The notes under the pieces are model-generated. The model had not been told where the DNA came from and ran no database searches. It was given only the letters and a program-made list of their open reading frames with translations. From Bosea vestrisii (GTDB lineage: Bacteria > Pseudomonadota > Alphaproteobacteria > Rhizobiales > Beijerinckiaceae): a stretch of DNA of 64,000 nucleotides. Below are positions 41,537 to 50,071 of the stretch, one piece after another. The stretch is from contig NZ_CP126307.1 of assembly GCF_030144325.1 (NCBI RefSeq), forward strand, positions 2,356,001 to 2,420,000, written 5' to 3'. Position numbers and translations under genes: made by a program. Numbering within the stretch: position 1 is the first letter of the stretch; the number at the start of each line of letters is the position of its first letter.

Positions 41537-42063
41537 GCCGCCGCCCTGACCTTGGCCACCGTCAGGCGCGGTCGCCCGCCGGCTAATTCCTCGCGCAGCA
41601 CCAGGCGCTCGTCCGCTGCGATCGTGCCGAGCTGCACGTCATGCGTCGGCAGGACGGCGGTCGCGGACTTGTTGAGGAAGACGATCACCGGGCGGTTGCC
41701 GGCGGCGGCCCAGCGGCGCAGCTGGGTGAGATAGGGCTCCTTGCGCCAGGCCTGCGGTGCGCCGGGATCAAGCTGGACGAACAGCCAGCTGGTCGCCGGA
41801 TCCATGGTCAAGACGAAGCGCGCCTTGTCCGGCTTCCACTCGGGTCCGAGGAAGCTTTGCGTCATCCAGAGGCAGAAGAAGGCGCGGCAATGATCGGGGC
41901 GGGTCGCATGGATACCGCAGCCCCGGCCCGGCAGGCAGTGCTTGCACCAGGTGCCGGCGACGCTCTCCACCGCTGGCACGTCATAGACCTTGCAGCACAG
42001 CGTGCAGCTGCCGCAATCGCGGCCGGGCGCCGGCTGGTTCACCATGCGGGCGGGATCGATCAT
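41533..42063 (-). CDS. YkgJ-like cysteine-rich (zinc/iron-chelating) protein
   Basis: About 176 residues from the ATG at 42063, which has GGGGAG five bases before it; the frame is open upstream to 42165. The cysteine pattern CGSCTLCCKVYDV, CKHCLPGRGCGIHATRPDHCRAFFCLW (about residues 16-65) matches the YkgJ/zinc- or iron-chelating family, thought to hold a metal or cluster. The rest is mixed alpha/beta with no known motif. Translationally coupled to the VOC gene. Confidence 0.82.
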   Translation of the reverse strand: MIDPARMVNQPAPGRDCGSCTLCCKVYDVPAVESVAGTWCKHCLPGRGCGIHATRPDHCRAFFCLWMTQSFLGPEWKPDKARFVLTMDPATSWLFVQLDPGAPQAWRKEPYLTQLRRWAAAGNRPVIVFLNKSATAVLPTHDVQLGTIAADERLVLREELAGGRPRLTVAKVRAAA

Positions 42064-42421
42064 GCAGCTCCCCACGAAAAGGCGCGGCACCATGCGCATC
42101 GGATGCGCGACTGACAAGCCATGATTGGAATCGTTCCAGGCGGAATATCCTTCATCGGCCCTCATCCTGAGGAGCCGCGAAGCGGCGTCTCGAAGGATAG
42201 TTCAGGAGGCTCCGGAGACATCTGGAACATCCTTCGAGACGCGATCCTGCAGATCGCTCCTCAGGATAAGAACTGGATCTGAAAAAAGCCGCCTCAAGAT
42301 TCCGACGCGCCGGCCCCGTCCCGCGCCAGACTCTGCCCCGATCTGCAGGAAAATCGCTCAGCGCTTGCGTAGGTCGCGGTCTATGCTCGCATAAACGACG
42401 CATAAAAAGCAGGAGCCGGGA
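42064..42421. other. Divergent intergenic stretch with a repeat, no gene
   Basis: About 360 bases between the leftward YkgJ-like gene and the rightward aminotransferase. The middle is filled by the inverted repeat at 42161-42270. The final part, less GC-rich (CATAAACGACGCATAAAAAGCAGG), should hold the aminotransferase promoter and its AGGAG ribosome site. Confidence 0.6.
42161..42270. repeat. Long interrupted inverted repeat (CTCATCCTGAGGAG type)
   Basis: Outer arms ATCCTGAGGAG (42164-42174) and CTCCTCAGGAT (42257-42267) are perfect, as are inner arms GCGTCTCGAAGGAT (42185-42198) and ATCCTTCGAGACGC (42229-42242). A hairpin GCCGCGAAGCGGC sits in the left half and GCGATCCTGCAGATCGC in the right. 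The sequence resembles an intergenic repeat widespread in Hyphomicrobiales genomes, from memory of such genomes. Confidence 0.75.
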
Positions 42422-43804
42422 ATGCTGACCAACCTCGCCGTCCGCGATATCGAGACGCTCGTCCACCCCTACACAAACCTGGCGACGCATCGCGAAGTCG
42501 GCCCGCTGGTGCTGGAGCGCGGCAAGGGGGTCTTCGTCTACGACACCACCGGCAAGGACTATATCGAGGGCATGGCCGGGCTCTGGTGCACCTCGCTCGG
42601 CTATTCCAACCAGGAGCTGGCCGAGGTCGCCTATGAGCAGCTGAAGAAGCTGCCCTTCACCCATCTCTTCTCCGGCCGCAGCCACGACCCGGCGATCGAG
42701 CTCGCCGAGAAGCTGAAGGAGATCGCCCCGGTGCCGATCTCCAAGGTGTTCTATGGCGCCTCCGGCTCCGACGCCAACGACACCCAGGTCAAGCTGGTCT
42801 GGTACATGAACAATGCGCTCGGCCGTCCCAAGAAGAAGAAGATCATCTCCCGGCTGAAGGGCTACCACGGCGTCACCGTCGCCTCGGCCTCGTTGACCGG
42901 CCTGCCAGCCAACCACACCGATTTCGACCTGCCGCTCCCCGGCATTCTGCACACCTCCTGCCCGCATCATTATCGCTTTGCGCAACCGGGCGAGAGCGAG
43001 CTCGACTTCTCGGCGCGCCTTGCCGCCGAGCTCGACGAGATGATCCAGCGCGAGGGGCCGGACACGGTCGCCGCCTTCATCGCCGAGCCGGTGATGGGCG
43101 CAGGCGGTGCGGTGACCCCGCCGGAGGGCTATTTCGAAGCGATCAATGCCGTCCTCGCCAAATACGACGTCCTGTTCATCGCCGACGAGGTCATCACCGG
43201 CTTCGGCCGCACCGGCGAGATGTTCGGCACCACCACCTACAAGATGAAGGCCGACACACTCTCCTGCGCCAAGGCGCTGACCTCGGCCTATTTCCCGCTC
43301 AGCGCCGTGCTGATCAACGAGCCCGTCTATGAGGTGCTCGTCGACCAGAGCAAGAAGATCGGCACCTTCGGCCACGGCAACACCTATGCCGGCCATCCGG
43401 TCGGCTGCGCGGTCGCGGTCAAGACACTGGAAATCTACCAGCGCGACAGGATCATCGAGCATGTCCGCAAGGTCGCGCCGAAATTCCTGCAGCGCCTGAC
43501 GAAGCTTGGCGAGCATCCGCTGATCGGCGAGGCGCGCGGCGTCGGCCTGATCGGCGGCATCGAGTTCGTCAAGGACAAGGCGAGCAAGGCCCAGTTCGAG
43601 GCCAAGAAGGGCGTCGCCCTGAAGTCGACCAGCTTCGCCCAGGAGGAAGGCCTGATCCTGCGCGCGCTTGGCGGCGATCGCGTCGCCTTCTGCCCGCCGC
43701 TGGTGATTACCGAGGCCGAGATCGACGAGCTCTTCGACCGCTACGAGCGGGCACTGAGCCGGACCCTCGACTGGGTCAAGGCGGAAGGCCTGCTCGCGGG
43801 CTGA
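42422..43804 (+). CDS. Class III pyridoxal-phosphate aminotransferase
   Basis: A 460-residue omega-aminotransferase. The PLP phosphate loop is YGASGSDANDTQVKLV (about residues 109-124). LFIADEVITGFGRTGEMFG holds the ring-contact aspartate and LSCAKALTSAYFPLSA the Schiff-base lysine. It resembles putrescine- or aspartate-type aminotransferases of alphaproteobacteria that use pyruvate as acceptor. It stands alone, preceded by its own AGGAG site. It is distinct from, but in the same family as, the protein at 6217-7611. Confidence 0.92.
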   Translation: MLTNLAVRDIETLVHPYTNLATHREVGPLVLERGKGVFVYDTTGKDYIEGMAGLWCTSLGYSNQELAEVAYEQLKKLPFTHLFSGRSHDPAIELAEKLKEIAPVPISKVFYGASGSDANDTQVKLVWYMNNALGRPKKKKIISRLKGYHGVTVASASLTGLPANHTDFDLPLPGILHTSCPHHYRFAQPGESELDFSARLAAELDEMIQREGPDTVAAFIAEPVMGAGGAVTPPEGYFEAINAVLAKYDVLFIADEVITGFGRTGEMFGTTTYKMKADTLSCAKALTSAYFPLSAVLINEPVYEVLVDQSKKIGTFGHGNTYAGHPVGCAVAVKTLEIYQRDRIIEHVRKVAPKFLQRLTKLGEHPLIGEARGVGLIGGIEFVKDKASKAQFEAKKGVALKSTSFAQEEGLILRALGGDRVAFCPPLVITEAEIDELFDRYERALSRTLDWVKAEGLLAG

Positions 43805-44037
43805 CGGAAAACAATTGAGCGCGGGATCCCACCTCCCACACGGGAGAAGGGTTCCCCGCTCCTCTATTTCCAGCCGCCTCCCGCGAAACTGTGCCAAAGC
43901 TGACCAAAGCCTCGGTGTGACGACGAAAACGTCACGAGAATTTCATGATGCCGCCGCCGGCCCGACCCGATCGGCAGCGACATTGCAGGTGCTGGCGGCC
44001 AGGAACCGCCGGCCCGATGAACTGGAAACCGAGGATC

Positions 44038-44235
44038 ATGTCGACGCATAAGCCGCGCCACCAGGTGCACCGTTCCGCCAGCTTCCATGATGCCAGCGCA
44101 CGTGAGGCCTATGCATCGCGCTTTCGCCCGATTGCGATTCCTGCCATCCTGGCGGGAACCCGCTGGGCCCCAGCCGCGTTGACCTCGCAGCACAGGGACG
44201 TTCCGGCGCTCCTGCGCAATGGTTTCGAAGATTGA
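44038..44235 (+). CDS. Possible small protein, 65 residues
   Basis: From the ATG at 44038, preceded closely by GAGGA, an open frame codes for a basic, histidine-rich 65-residue product (starts MSTHKPRHQVHRSASFHD). Third-base GC preference looks like a real gene. I recognise no family, and no signal peptide or membrane segment is visible. It lies 27 bases before the metallophosphoesterase. It could also be chance coding in an otherwise empty 450-base stretch. Confidence 0.4.
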   Translation: MSTHKPRHQVHRSASFHDASAREAYASRFRPIAIPAILAGTRWAPAALTSQHRDVPALLRNGFED

Positions 44236-44262
44236 TACGACGACCTCCTACTGAGACCCTCC

Positions 44263-45171
44263 ATGCTTGACCGGCGCAGAGTTCTTAAAACTCTCGCCGG
44301 TCTTTTTCTGTCCAGTGTCGGGCTCGGCGGCTACGCCTATGCCTGGGAGCCGACCCGTCAGGGGGTGACCCGCTACAGGCTCAGGCCGGCCGGCTGGCCG
44401 GAGGGCAAGCGGCTGCGGCTCGCCGTTCTCAGCGATATCCATGTCGGCAGTGGGCATATGCCGGTTTCGCGTGTCGGCGAGATCGTCGATCAGACCAACC
44501 TGCTGAAACCGGACCTCATCCTGCTACTCGGCGATTTCGTCGCCAGCCGCGACTGGCGCCCAGGCGATCCGCGGCCGGCCGAATGGGCGACCGAACTCGC
44601 CCGCTTGCAGGCACCGAACGGCTGCTTCGCCGTGCTTGGCAATCACGATTGGTGGCATGACGAGCGCGCCCAGCGCGCGCGCCGCGGCCCGACCACGGCC
44701 GGCGCGGCGCTGAGCGCCGTCGGTATTCCGGTACTGGAGAACAAGGCGCTCAAGCTTGAGACCGCAGCGGGGCCGATCTGGCTCGCCGGGCTCGGCGATC
44801 AGTGGGCCTTTCCGCGCTGGCTGCAGCCCCGGGGAATGCGTGGCCCGCACCGCGGCATCGACGACCTCGCAAGCACGCTCGCCATGGTCACCGACGATGC
44901 GCCGCTGATCCTGATGGCGCACGAGCCGGACATCTTCGCCCATGCGCCGGCGCGTATCGCGTTGACGCTATCGGGGCACACCCATGGCGGCCAGGTCAGG
45001 CTGTTCGGCTGGTCGCCCGTGGTGCCCTCGCGCTACGGCAACCGCTATGCCTATGGCCACATTGTCGAGAACGGCCGCAACCTGATCGTCACGGCCGGGC
45101 TCGGCGTCAGCAGCAAGATGCCAATCCGGCTGGGCGCGCCGCCGGAAATCGTCCTGGTCGAACTGGGCTGA
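44263..45171 (+). CDS. Metallophosphoesterase (calcineurin-like, YaeI type)
   Basis: A 302-residue phosphoesterase. An N-terminal twin-arginine-like or anchor segment (MLDRRRVLKTLAGLFLSSVGLGGYAY) sends it across the membrane. The five metal motifs are in order: LSDIHVGSG, LLGDFVAS, LGNHDWWHD, LMAHEPD and LSGHTHGGQVRLFG. This set matches YaeI/YkuE-type enzymes linked to lipid or nucleotide phosphoester cleavage, such as UDP-diacylglucosamine-like hydrolysis. The substrate is not determined here. Confidence 0.92.
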   Translation: MLDRRRVLKTLAGLFLSSVGLGGYAYAWEPTRQGVTRYRLRPAGWPEGKRLRLAVLSDIHVGSGHMPVSRVGEIVDQTNLLKPDLILLLGDFVASRDWRPGDPRPAEWATELARLQAPNGCFAVLGNHDWWHDERAQRARRGPTTAGAALSAVGIPVLENKALKLETAAGPIWLAGLGDQWAFPRWLQPRGMRGPHRGIDDLASTLAMVTDDAPLILMAHEPDIFAHAPARIALTLSGHTHGGQVRLFGWSPVVPSRYGNRYAYGHIVENGRNLIVTAGLGVSSKMPIRLGAPPEIVLVELG

Positions 45172-45195
45172 GGGCGACGCCGCAGCGTCACCCGA

Positions 45196-45792
45196 TCAAC
45201 GAACGATGACCTTCCCGCCGACCGCAGCGCGGTTGTAGAGGTCGATCGCGTCGATATTGCGCATCCGGATGCAGCCGGACGAGGCCGAGCGGCCGATCGT
45301 CTCCGGCTCGTTGGTGCCGTGGATGCGGTAGAGCGTGTCCTTGCCATTCTGGTAGAGATAGAGGGCGCGGGCACCGAGCGGGTTCTCCGGCCCGCCCTCC
45401 ATGCCGCCGGCGCGCGGCGCCAGATGCGGCCAGCGCGCGATCATCTCGGCGGGCGGCGTCCAGCGCGGCCATTCCGCCTTGCGCTGCATCACCGCCGTGC
45501 CGGTCCAGCCGAAGGCCTCGTCGCCGGTCGCGACGCCGTAGCGGATCGCCTTCTTGTTGGGCAGCACGAAGTAGAGGAACTTCTCGGTGGTATCGACGAT
45601 GATCGTGCCGGGCTCCTCGCCGGTCGGATCGTTGATCTCGTAAGGCAGATGCGTGATCTGCGTCTCGAAATTCGGGACGAGCGCCATGTATTCGGCATCG
45701 CGTGCCGATAGCGACGGCGCATGGACCGTCTTGTACTGGCAGGCGCCGAGAAGCACCGACAGGCCGAGCACCGCAACGAAAGTCTGCTTCAT
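45196..45792 (-). CDS. L,D-transpeptidase (YkuD domain) lipoprotein
   Basis: A 198-residue cell-wall enzyme begun at the ATG at 45792 (GGTGG upstream). MKQTFVAVLGLSVLLGAC is a lipoprotein signal with lipobox LGAC. The YkuD domain has the catalytic motif HGTNEPETIGRSASSGCIRM with the nucleophilic cysteine. GARALYLYQNGKDTLYRIHG precedes it. It forms 3-3 peptidoglycan cross-links or attaches proteins to peptidoglycan in the periplasm. In this order LD-crosslinking is important for polar growth. Convergent with the metallophosphoesterase. Confidence 0.93.
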   Translation of the reverse strand: MKQTFVAVLGLSVLLGACQYKTVHAPSLSARDAEYMALVPNFETQITHLPYEINDPTGEEPGTIIVDTTEKFLYFVLPNKKAIRYGVATGDEAFGWTGTAVMQRKAEWPRWTPPAEMIARWPHLAPRAGGMEGGPENPLGARALYLYQNGKDTLYRIHGTNEPETIGRSASSGCIRMRNIDAIDLYNRAAVGGKVIVR

Positions 45793-46024
45793 GATTTCCA
45801 CCGCCGACGCCGAAACGACGCTCGTTATGATGAATGCATCGTTAAAAAACGGTGACCCGACAAGGCACGGCCCGGATCGAACGCAACCCGGTCTTACGGC
45901 TCAAATGATTCGGAGGCAATGAAGTTCCCACCTTGCTCTGGCGTCTTGCTGCATTGCAGTGACAATATGGTCACGCTTGAAGCCTATACGATCCGGCTTG
46001 CTTCCCGACTTCGGAGACCTGGGT

Positions 46025-46954
46025 GTGACCACGCTTCTGATCAGCCATCCGTCCAGTCTTCGCCACGCCACGCCGCCGGGCCATCCCGAGCGCGCCGACC
46101 GGATCCGCGCCGTCGAGCAGGCTCTGGAGGAGGAGCGCTTCACGGCCCTGCAGCGCGTCGAAGCGCCGGAGGGGACGCTCGCACAGGTCTTGCTCTGCCA
46201 CCCCGCCGCTTATGCCGATGCGATCTTTGCGGCCGCTCCGCAGGAGGGTCTTGTGCAGATCGACGCCGACACGATCATGTCGCCGGGCACGCTCTCTGCA
46301 GTCATGCACGGCGTCGGCGCTGCCGTGCATGCCGTCGACGAGGTGATGACCCGGCGTGCGACCAACGCCTTCAGCGCCATGCGCCCGCCCGGGCACCATG
46401 CCGAAACCGACAGGGCGATGGGCTTCTGCTTCTTCAACAACGCCGCCATCGCCGCGCGCCATGCGCAACGGGAGCATGGCGCCGAGCGCGTCGCCATCGT
46501 CGACTGGGACGTCCATCACGGCAACGGTACGCAGGAAATCTTCTGGGGCGACGCCAGCGTGCTCTACGCCTCGACCCATGAGATGCCGCTCTACCCCGGC
46601 ACCGGCGCCCCCTCCGAGCGCGGCGAGCATGGCACCATCGTCAATGCGGCCCTCCGGGCCGGTGACGGGACCGATGCCTTCCGCGACGCGTTCGAGAGCG
46701 CGATCATGCCGCGGCTCGAGGCTTTCCAGCCGGATCTCGTCATCATCTCGGCCGGCTTCGACGCCCATTGGCGCGACCCGCTCGCCAACCTCAATCTGAA
46801 GGAAACCGACTTCGCCTGGGCAACCCAGAAGCTGATGGAGATCGCCGACCGCCATGCCGGCGGCCGCGTCGTCTCGATCCTGGAAGGCGGCTACGATCTC
46901 GAGGGCCTATCGAAATCGGCTGCAGCGCATGTCAACGCGCTGATGCGCGGCTGA
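46025..46954 (+). CDS. Histone deacetylase family protein (acetylpolyamine/acetoin-type amidohydrolase)
   Basis: A 309-residue zinc hydrolase. I choose the GTG at 46025, giving MTTLLISHPSSLRHATPPGHPER, the normal opening of this subgroup; the frame is open to 45959. Metal and catalytic motifs are AMRPPGHHAE (tandem histidines), VDWDVHHGNGTQ (Asp and His zinc ligands) and SAGFDAHWRDPL (second Asp). Bacterial members remove acetyl groups from acetylpolyamines or small amides. Given the GNAT proteins and amine catabolic genes elsewhere in the window, acetyl-amine hydrolysis is a reasonable guess. Confidence 0.92.
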   Translation: MTTLLISHPSSLRHATPPGHPERADRIRAVEQALEEERFTALQRVEAPEGTLAQVLLCHPAAYADAIFAAAPQEGLVQIDADTIMSPGTLSAVMHGVGAAVHAVDEVMTRRATNAFSAMRPPGHHAETDRAMGFCFFNNAAIAARHAQREHGAERVAIVDWDVHHGNGTQEIFWGDASVLYASTHEMPLYPGTGAPSERGEHGTIVNAALRAGDGTDAFRDAFESAIMPRLEAFQPDLVIISAGFDAHWRDPLANLNLKETDFAWATQKLMEIADRHAGGRVVSILEGGYDLEGLSKSAAAHVNALMRG

Positions 46955-46957
46955 GCC

Positions 46958-48244
46958 TCACTCCAGCGGCGCGGTTTCGGCGATCTCGATGCCGAAGCCG
47001 GAGAGGCCGACGAAGGCGCGGGTCGAGGACGCCAGGTTGACGATCGAGGCGACGCCGAGATCGCGCAGGATCTGGGCGCCGAGGCCGACCTCGCGCCATT
47101 GCTGCGAGCGCAGTGCGTCCGAGCCCTCCTCGTCCTCGACACTCTTGATCGGCACGCCGGCCGAGCCGTCGCGCAGATAGACCAGCACGCCTTTGCCCTC
47201 CTGCTGGAAGCGGCGCAGCACGCACTGGATCGAGGAGGCGCCACCGAGCACGTCGGCGACGACATTGGCGCGGTGCAGCCGGGCAGGGATTTTCTCGCCG
47301 TCGCCGAGCTTGCCCATGACGAAGGCGAAATGCTGCGTGTCGTCGAAAGGCGTGATGTAGACATGCCCGGTCATCTCGCCGAACTCGGTCTTGACCGGGA
47401 AGGAATGCACGCGCTCGACCAGCTTCTCGCGCGCCTGGCGATAGGCGATCAGGTCGGCGACAGTGATCTGCTTGAGCCCGTGCTTCTGCGCGAAGGCGGT
47501 GATCTGCGCGCCCTTCATCACCGTGCCGTCATCGTTGGCGAGTTCGCAGATGACGCCGACCGCCGGCAGATTGGCGAGCTTGCAGAGATCGACAGCGGCC
47601 TCGGTATGGCCGGAGCGCATCAGCACGCCGCCATCCTTGGCGATCAGCGGGAAAACATGGCCCGGCCGGACGAAATCGGCGGCGCCCATGTTGCCGTTGG
47701 CGAGCGCCCGCACGGTGTTGGTGCGCTGCTCGGCCGAGATGCCGGTGGTCAGCCCGTGCTTGACGTCGACCGTGATGGTGAAGGCGGTGCCGAGCGGGGC
47801 GTCATTGGACGAAACCATCGGGTCGAGCCGCAGGCGGCGGGCTTCGCCCGTCGTCAGCGGCGCGCAGACGATGCCGCAGGTGTTGCGGATGATGAAGGCC
47901 ATCTTCTCGGGCGTGCACAGCGAGGCAGCGACGATGAGATCGCCCTCGTTCTCGCGATCGTCGTCATCGGTGACGATGACGATCTCGCCACGAGCGAAGG
48001 CTTCGACGGTCTCGGCGACATTGCTGGCGATCATGGCGGCCTCGCGTGGGCTCTGCAGGCCCAGAAAGTCGTTGGGGGTGACGGCGCCGCCGGTCGCGGC
48101 AGTGATGCGCTCGGCGCTCTCGCGCGAGATCCAGGCGGATGGATCGTTGCAGAGCGCTGTGACGCTCGCCGGCGACAGGTCGACCTGCCGCGCAAAGGCA
48201 CTGCGGCCGGTCTTGGTTTGCTGGAGCCAGGCGTCGAGCTTCAT
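46958..48244 (-). CDS. ribB: 3,4-dihydroxy-2-butanone-4-phosphate synthase with N-terminal HTH and degenerate GTP cyclohydrolase II half
   Basis: A 428-residue three-part protein. Residues 1-62 are a Cro/YdaS-like helix-turn-helix (AFARQVDLSPASVTALCN, AERITAATGGAVTPNDF). Residues 66-270 are RibB with DDDDRENEGDL, SSNDAPLGTAF and the GHTEAAVDL motif, all intact. It makes the four-carbon unit of riboflavin from ribulose 5-phosphate. Residues 276-428 resemble RibA, but the zinc cysteines of the E-C-x10-C-x-C motif are gone (ARLHRANVVADVLGGASSIQC keeps one Cys), as is the GRGIGL loop. The cyclohydrolase is therefore probably inactive, as in RibBX-type proteins. A dyad lies 24 bases upstream. Confidence 0.9.
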   Translation of the reverse strand: MKLDAWLQQTKTGRSAFARQVDLSPASVTALCNDPSAWISRESAERITAATGGAVTPNDFLGLQSPREAAMIASNVAETVEAFARGEIVIVTDDDDRENEGDLIVAASLCTPEKMAFIIRNTCGIVCAPLTTGEARRLRLDPMVSSNDAPLGTAFTITVDVKHGLTTGISAEQRTNTVRALANGNMGAADFVRPGHVFPLIAKDGGVLMRSGHTEAAVDLCKLANLPAVGVICELANDDGTVMKGAQITAFAQKHGLKQITVADLIAYRQAREKLVERVHSFPVKTEFGEMTGHVYITPFDDTQHFAFVMGKLGDGEKIPARLHRANVVADVLGGASSIQCVLRRFQQEGKGVLVYLRDGSAGVPIKSVEDEEGSDALRSQQWREVGLGAQILRDLGVASIVNLASSTRAFVGLSGFGIEIAETAPLE

Positions 48245-48267
48245 GAGGCGAAGCTAATACGCCCTTG

Positions 48268-48284
48268 CTTCATTCGCAATGAAG
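48268..48284. promoter_or_regulatory. Dyad CTTCATT-CGC-AATGAAG upstream of the HTH-RibB gene
   Basis: Perfect seven-base arms around CGC, with the near edge 24 bases before the start codon at 48244. AT-rich arms and size fit a Cro-type dimer site. The protein made from this gene carries just such a helix-turn-helix, so self-regulation is possible. Confidence 0.5.
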
Positions 48285-48320
48285 GAGATCAAGTTTTTCA
48301 GTAAGACTGAAATCGTGCCC

Positions 48321-48404
48321 CGCCTCGTCATGGTCGGGCTTGACCCGACCATCTCGGAAACCAGCAATCTGGTCACGAGATTCTCGGGACAAGCCGCAGA
48401 ATGA
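48321..48404. repeat. Intergenic repeat with hairpin ATGGTCGGG-CTTGA-CCCGACCAT
   Basis: A perfect nine-base stem at 48330-48352 is followed by a degenerate second stem (ATTCT at 48380-48384 with AGAAT at 48398-48402) ending in AATGACG. It lies between aroC and the ribB gene. It resembles the hairpin at 1429-1451 and is of a type repeated in many related genomes. Confidence 0.65.
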
Positions 48405-48412
48405 CGCTTTTG

Positions 48413-49531
48413 TTACTGCCCGAACGGCCAGCGCGGCTCGACCACACCGACCTGCGCGCGGTGGCGCAGGAACTGATCCGCCAGCACGCAGGCGACCATG
48501 GCTTCGCCGACCGGCACGGCGCGGATGCCGACGCAGGGGTCATGCCGGCCCTTGGTGAACATCTCGGTCTCACCGCCGGTGCGGTTCACCGTGGCGCGCG
48601 GCGAGAGGATCGACGAGGTCGGCTTGACCGCGAAGCGGGCGACGATCGGCTGGCCGGTCGAGATACCGCCGAGGATGCCGCCGGCATGGTTGGAGAGGAA
48701 GAGTGGCTTGCCGTCATTGCCGGCGCGCATCTCGTCGGCATTCTCCTCGCCTGACAGCTCGGCGGCGGCGAAGCCCTCGCCGATCTCGACGCCTTTGACC
48801 GCATTGATGCTCATTAGCGCCGCGGCGATCTCGGCGTCGAGCTTGCCGTAGATCGGCGCGCCCAGGCCCGCCGGCACGCCTTCGGCGACGATCTCCAGCA
48901 CGGCCCCGATCGAGGAGCCGGACTTGCGGATGCCATCGAGATAATCGGCGAAGCGCTCGGCTGCCTTGGCATCGGGGCAGAAGAACGGGTTGCGGGAAAT
49001 CTCATCCCAATCCCAGTTGCCGCGATCGACCTTGTGCGGGCCCATCTGGACCAGCGCACCGCGAACCACCATGCCAGGAACGACCTTGCGCGCGATCGCT
49101 CCGGCCGCAACCCGCATCGCCGTCTCGCGCGCCGAAGAGCGCCCGCCGCCGCGATAGTCGCGGATGCCGTATTTCACGTCATAGGTGAAATCGGCATGGC
49201 CGGGCCGGTACTTGTCCTTGATCTCGGAATAGTCCTTCGAGCGCTGGTCGACATTGTCGATCATCAGCCCGATCGAGGTGCCCGTGGTGACCTGCTCGCC
49301 GCTTGTCTCGTCGGCGAAGACGCCGGAGACGATGCGGACAGCGTCCGGCTCCTGGCGCTGCGTCGTATAGCGCGACTGGCCGGGCCGGCGCTTGTCGAGG
49401 TCGCGCTGAATTTCGGCCTCGCTCAGCGGGATCAGCGGCGGGCAGCCATCGACGACACAGCCGATCGCAGGCCCATGGCTCTCGCCGAAGGTGGTGACGC
49501 GGAAGAGATGGCCGAAGGTGTTGTGAGACAT
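48413..49531 (-). CDS. aroC: Chorismate synthase
   Basis: A 372-residue AroC that converts EPSP to chorismate with reduced FMN. The start MSHNTFGHLFRVTTFGESHG is diagnostic. GRSSARETAMRVAAGAIA, the flavin/EPSP region, and FAVKPTSSI with GRHDPCVGIRAVPVGEAM near the C-terminus are all conserved. Length is normal. It needs reduced FMN, and the riboflavin gene is its downstream neighbour on the same strand. Confidence 0.98.
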   Translation of the reverse strand: MSHNTFGHLFRVTTFGESHGPAIGCVVDGCPPLIPLSEAEIQRDLDKRRPGQSRYTTQRQEPDAVRIVSGVFADETSGEQVTTGTSIGLMIDNVDQRSKDYSEIKDKYRPGHADFTYDVKYGIRDYRGGGRSSARETAMRVAAGAIARKVVPGMVVRGALVQMGPHKVDRGNWDWDEISRNPFFCPDAKAAERFADYLDGIRKSGSSIGAVLEIVAEGVPAGLGAPIYGKLDAEIAAALMSINAVKGVEIGEGFAAAELSGEENADEMRAGNDGKPLFLSNHAGGILGGISTGQPIVARFAVKPTSSILSPRATVNRTGGETEMFTKGRHDPCVGIRAVPVGEAMVACVLADQFLRHRAQVGVVEPRWPFGQ

Positions 49532-49605
49532 GAGCAGCCTGACGCGAATGACGCGTCAGGCTCTTAGCCGCATTTCGGCAATGGCGGAACCCGCCGTGCT
49601 CCGGC

Positions 49606-50001
49606 TCACTTCACGTCGATGACGACGTCCTTGCTCGTGACAAAGCGTCCACCGCCATCGTTGCGGATGCCGTCATACTTTAAAGTCAGACGATCTTGAC
49701 CGCGAAAGCCGGAATTTGGCGTGTAGAGCGACACGCGATAGTCGACGATCTTGCCATCGCATTTGTCGCCGGGCAGCTTGAGCGGGTGCTTGACCAGCGC
49801 ATGGGTCACCCGCCCATGCGTCGGCGCCGTCTCAATCGAAACCTCAGGGGGCTCCCACGCCCAGCACGATCCGTCCGTGTACATCGTAAATGCGTAGGCC
49901 AGAACAGGCGTATTGACCTTCGTTGTTGTCGTATGAGCAGCGTTGCAACCGCCTAACACAATTGCCGCAATGCCGAGCGCGGCGAAAATCTTGATCGTCA
50001 T
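49606..50001 (-). CDS. Lipoprotein of unknown function
   Basis: A 131-residue protein started at the ATG at 50001 with GGGGGAT before it. MTIKIFAALGIAAIVLGGC is a lipoprotein signal peptide with lipobox LGGC. The mature part is beta-rich with two further cysteines (SCWAW, DKCDG) and ends GRFVTSKDVVIDVK. A segment DYRVSLYTPNSGFRGQDRL recalls cadherin-like or Ig-like beta modules. I cannot name a family. Codon bias is slightly less GC-rich than its neighbours. Confidence 0.7.
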   Translation of the reverse strand: MTIKIFAALGIAAIVLGGCNAAHTTTTKVNTPVLAYAFTMYTDGSCWAWEPPEVSIETAPTHGRVTHALVKHPLKLPGDKCDGKIVDYRVSLYTPNSGFRGQDRLTLKYDGIRNDGGGRFVTSKDVVIDVK

Positions 50002-50071
50002 GGTATCCCCCGGCCCAAGATGGGCCGGGACACCTAATGCACTCAAGGGTTGCAGTACAAGTGCATTTCGT

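Noticed and set aside
48245..48412. FMN riboswitch upstream of the ribB gene
   Set aside because: None of the conserved RFN-element segments are present. The space holds a dyad and an intergenic hairpin repeat instead.
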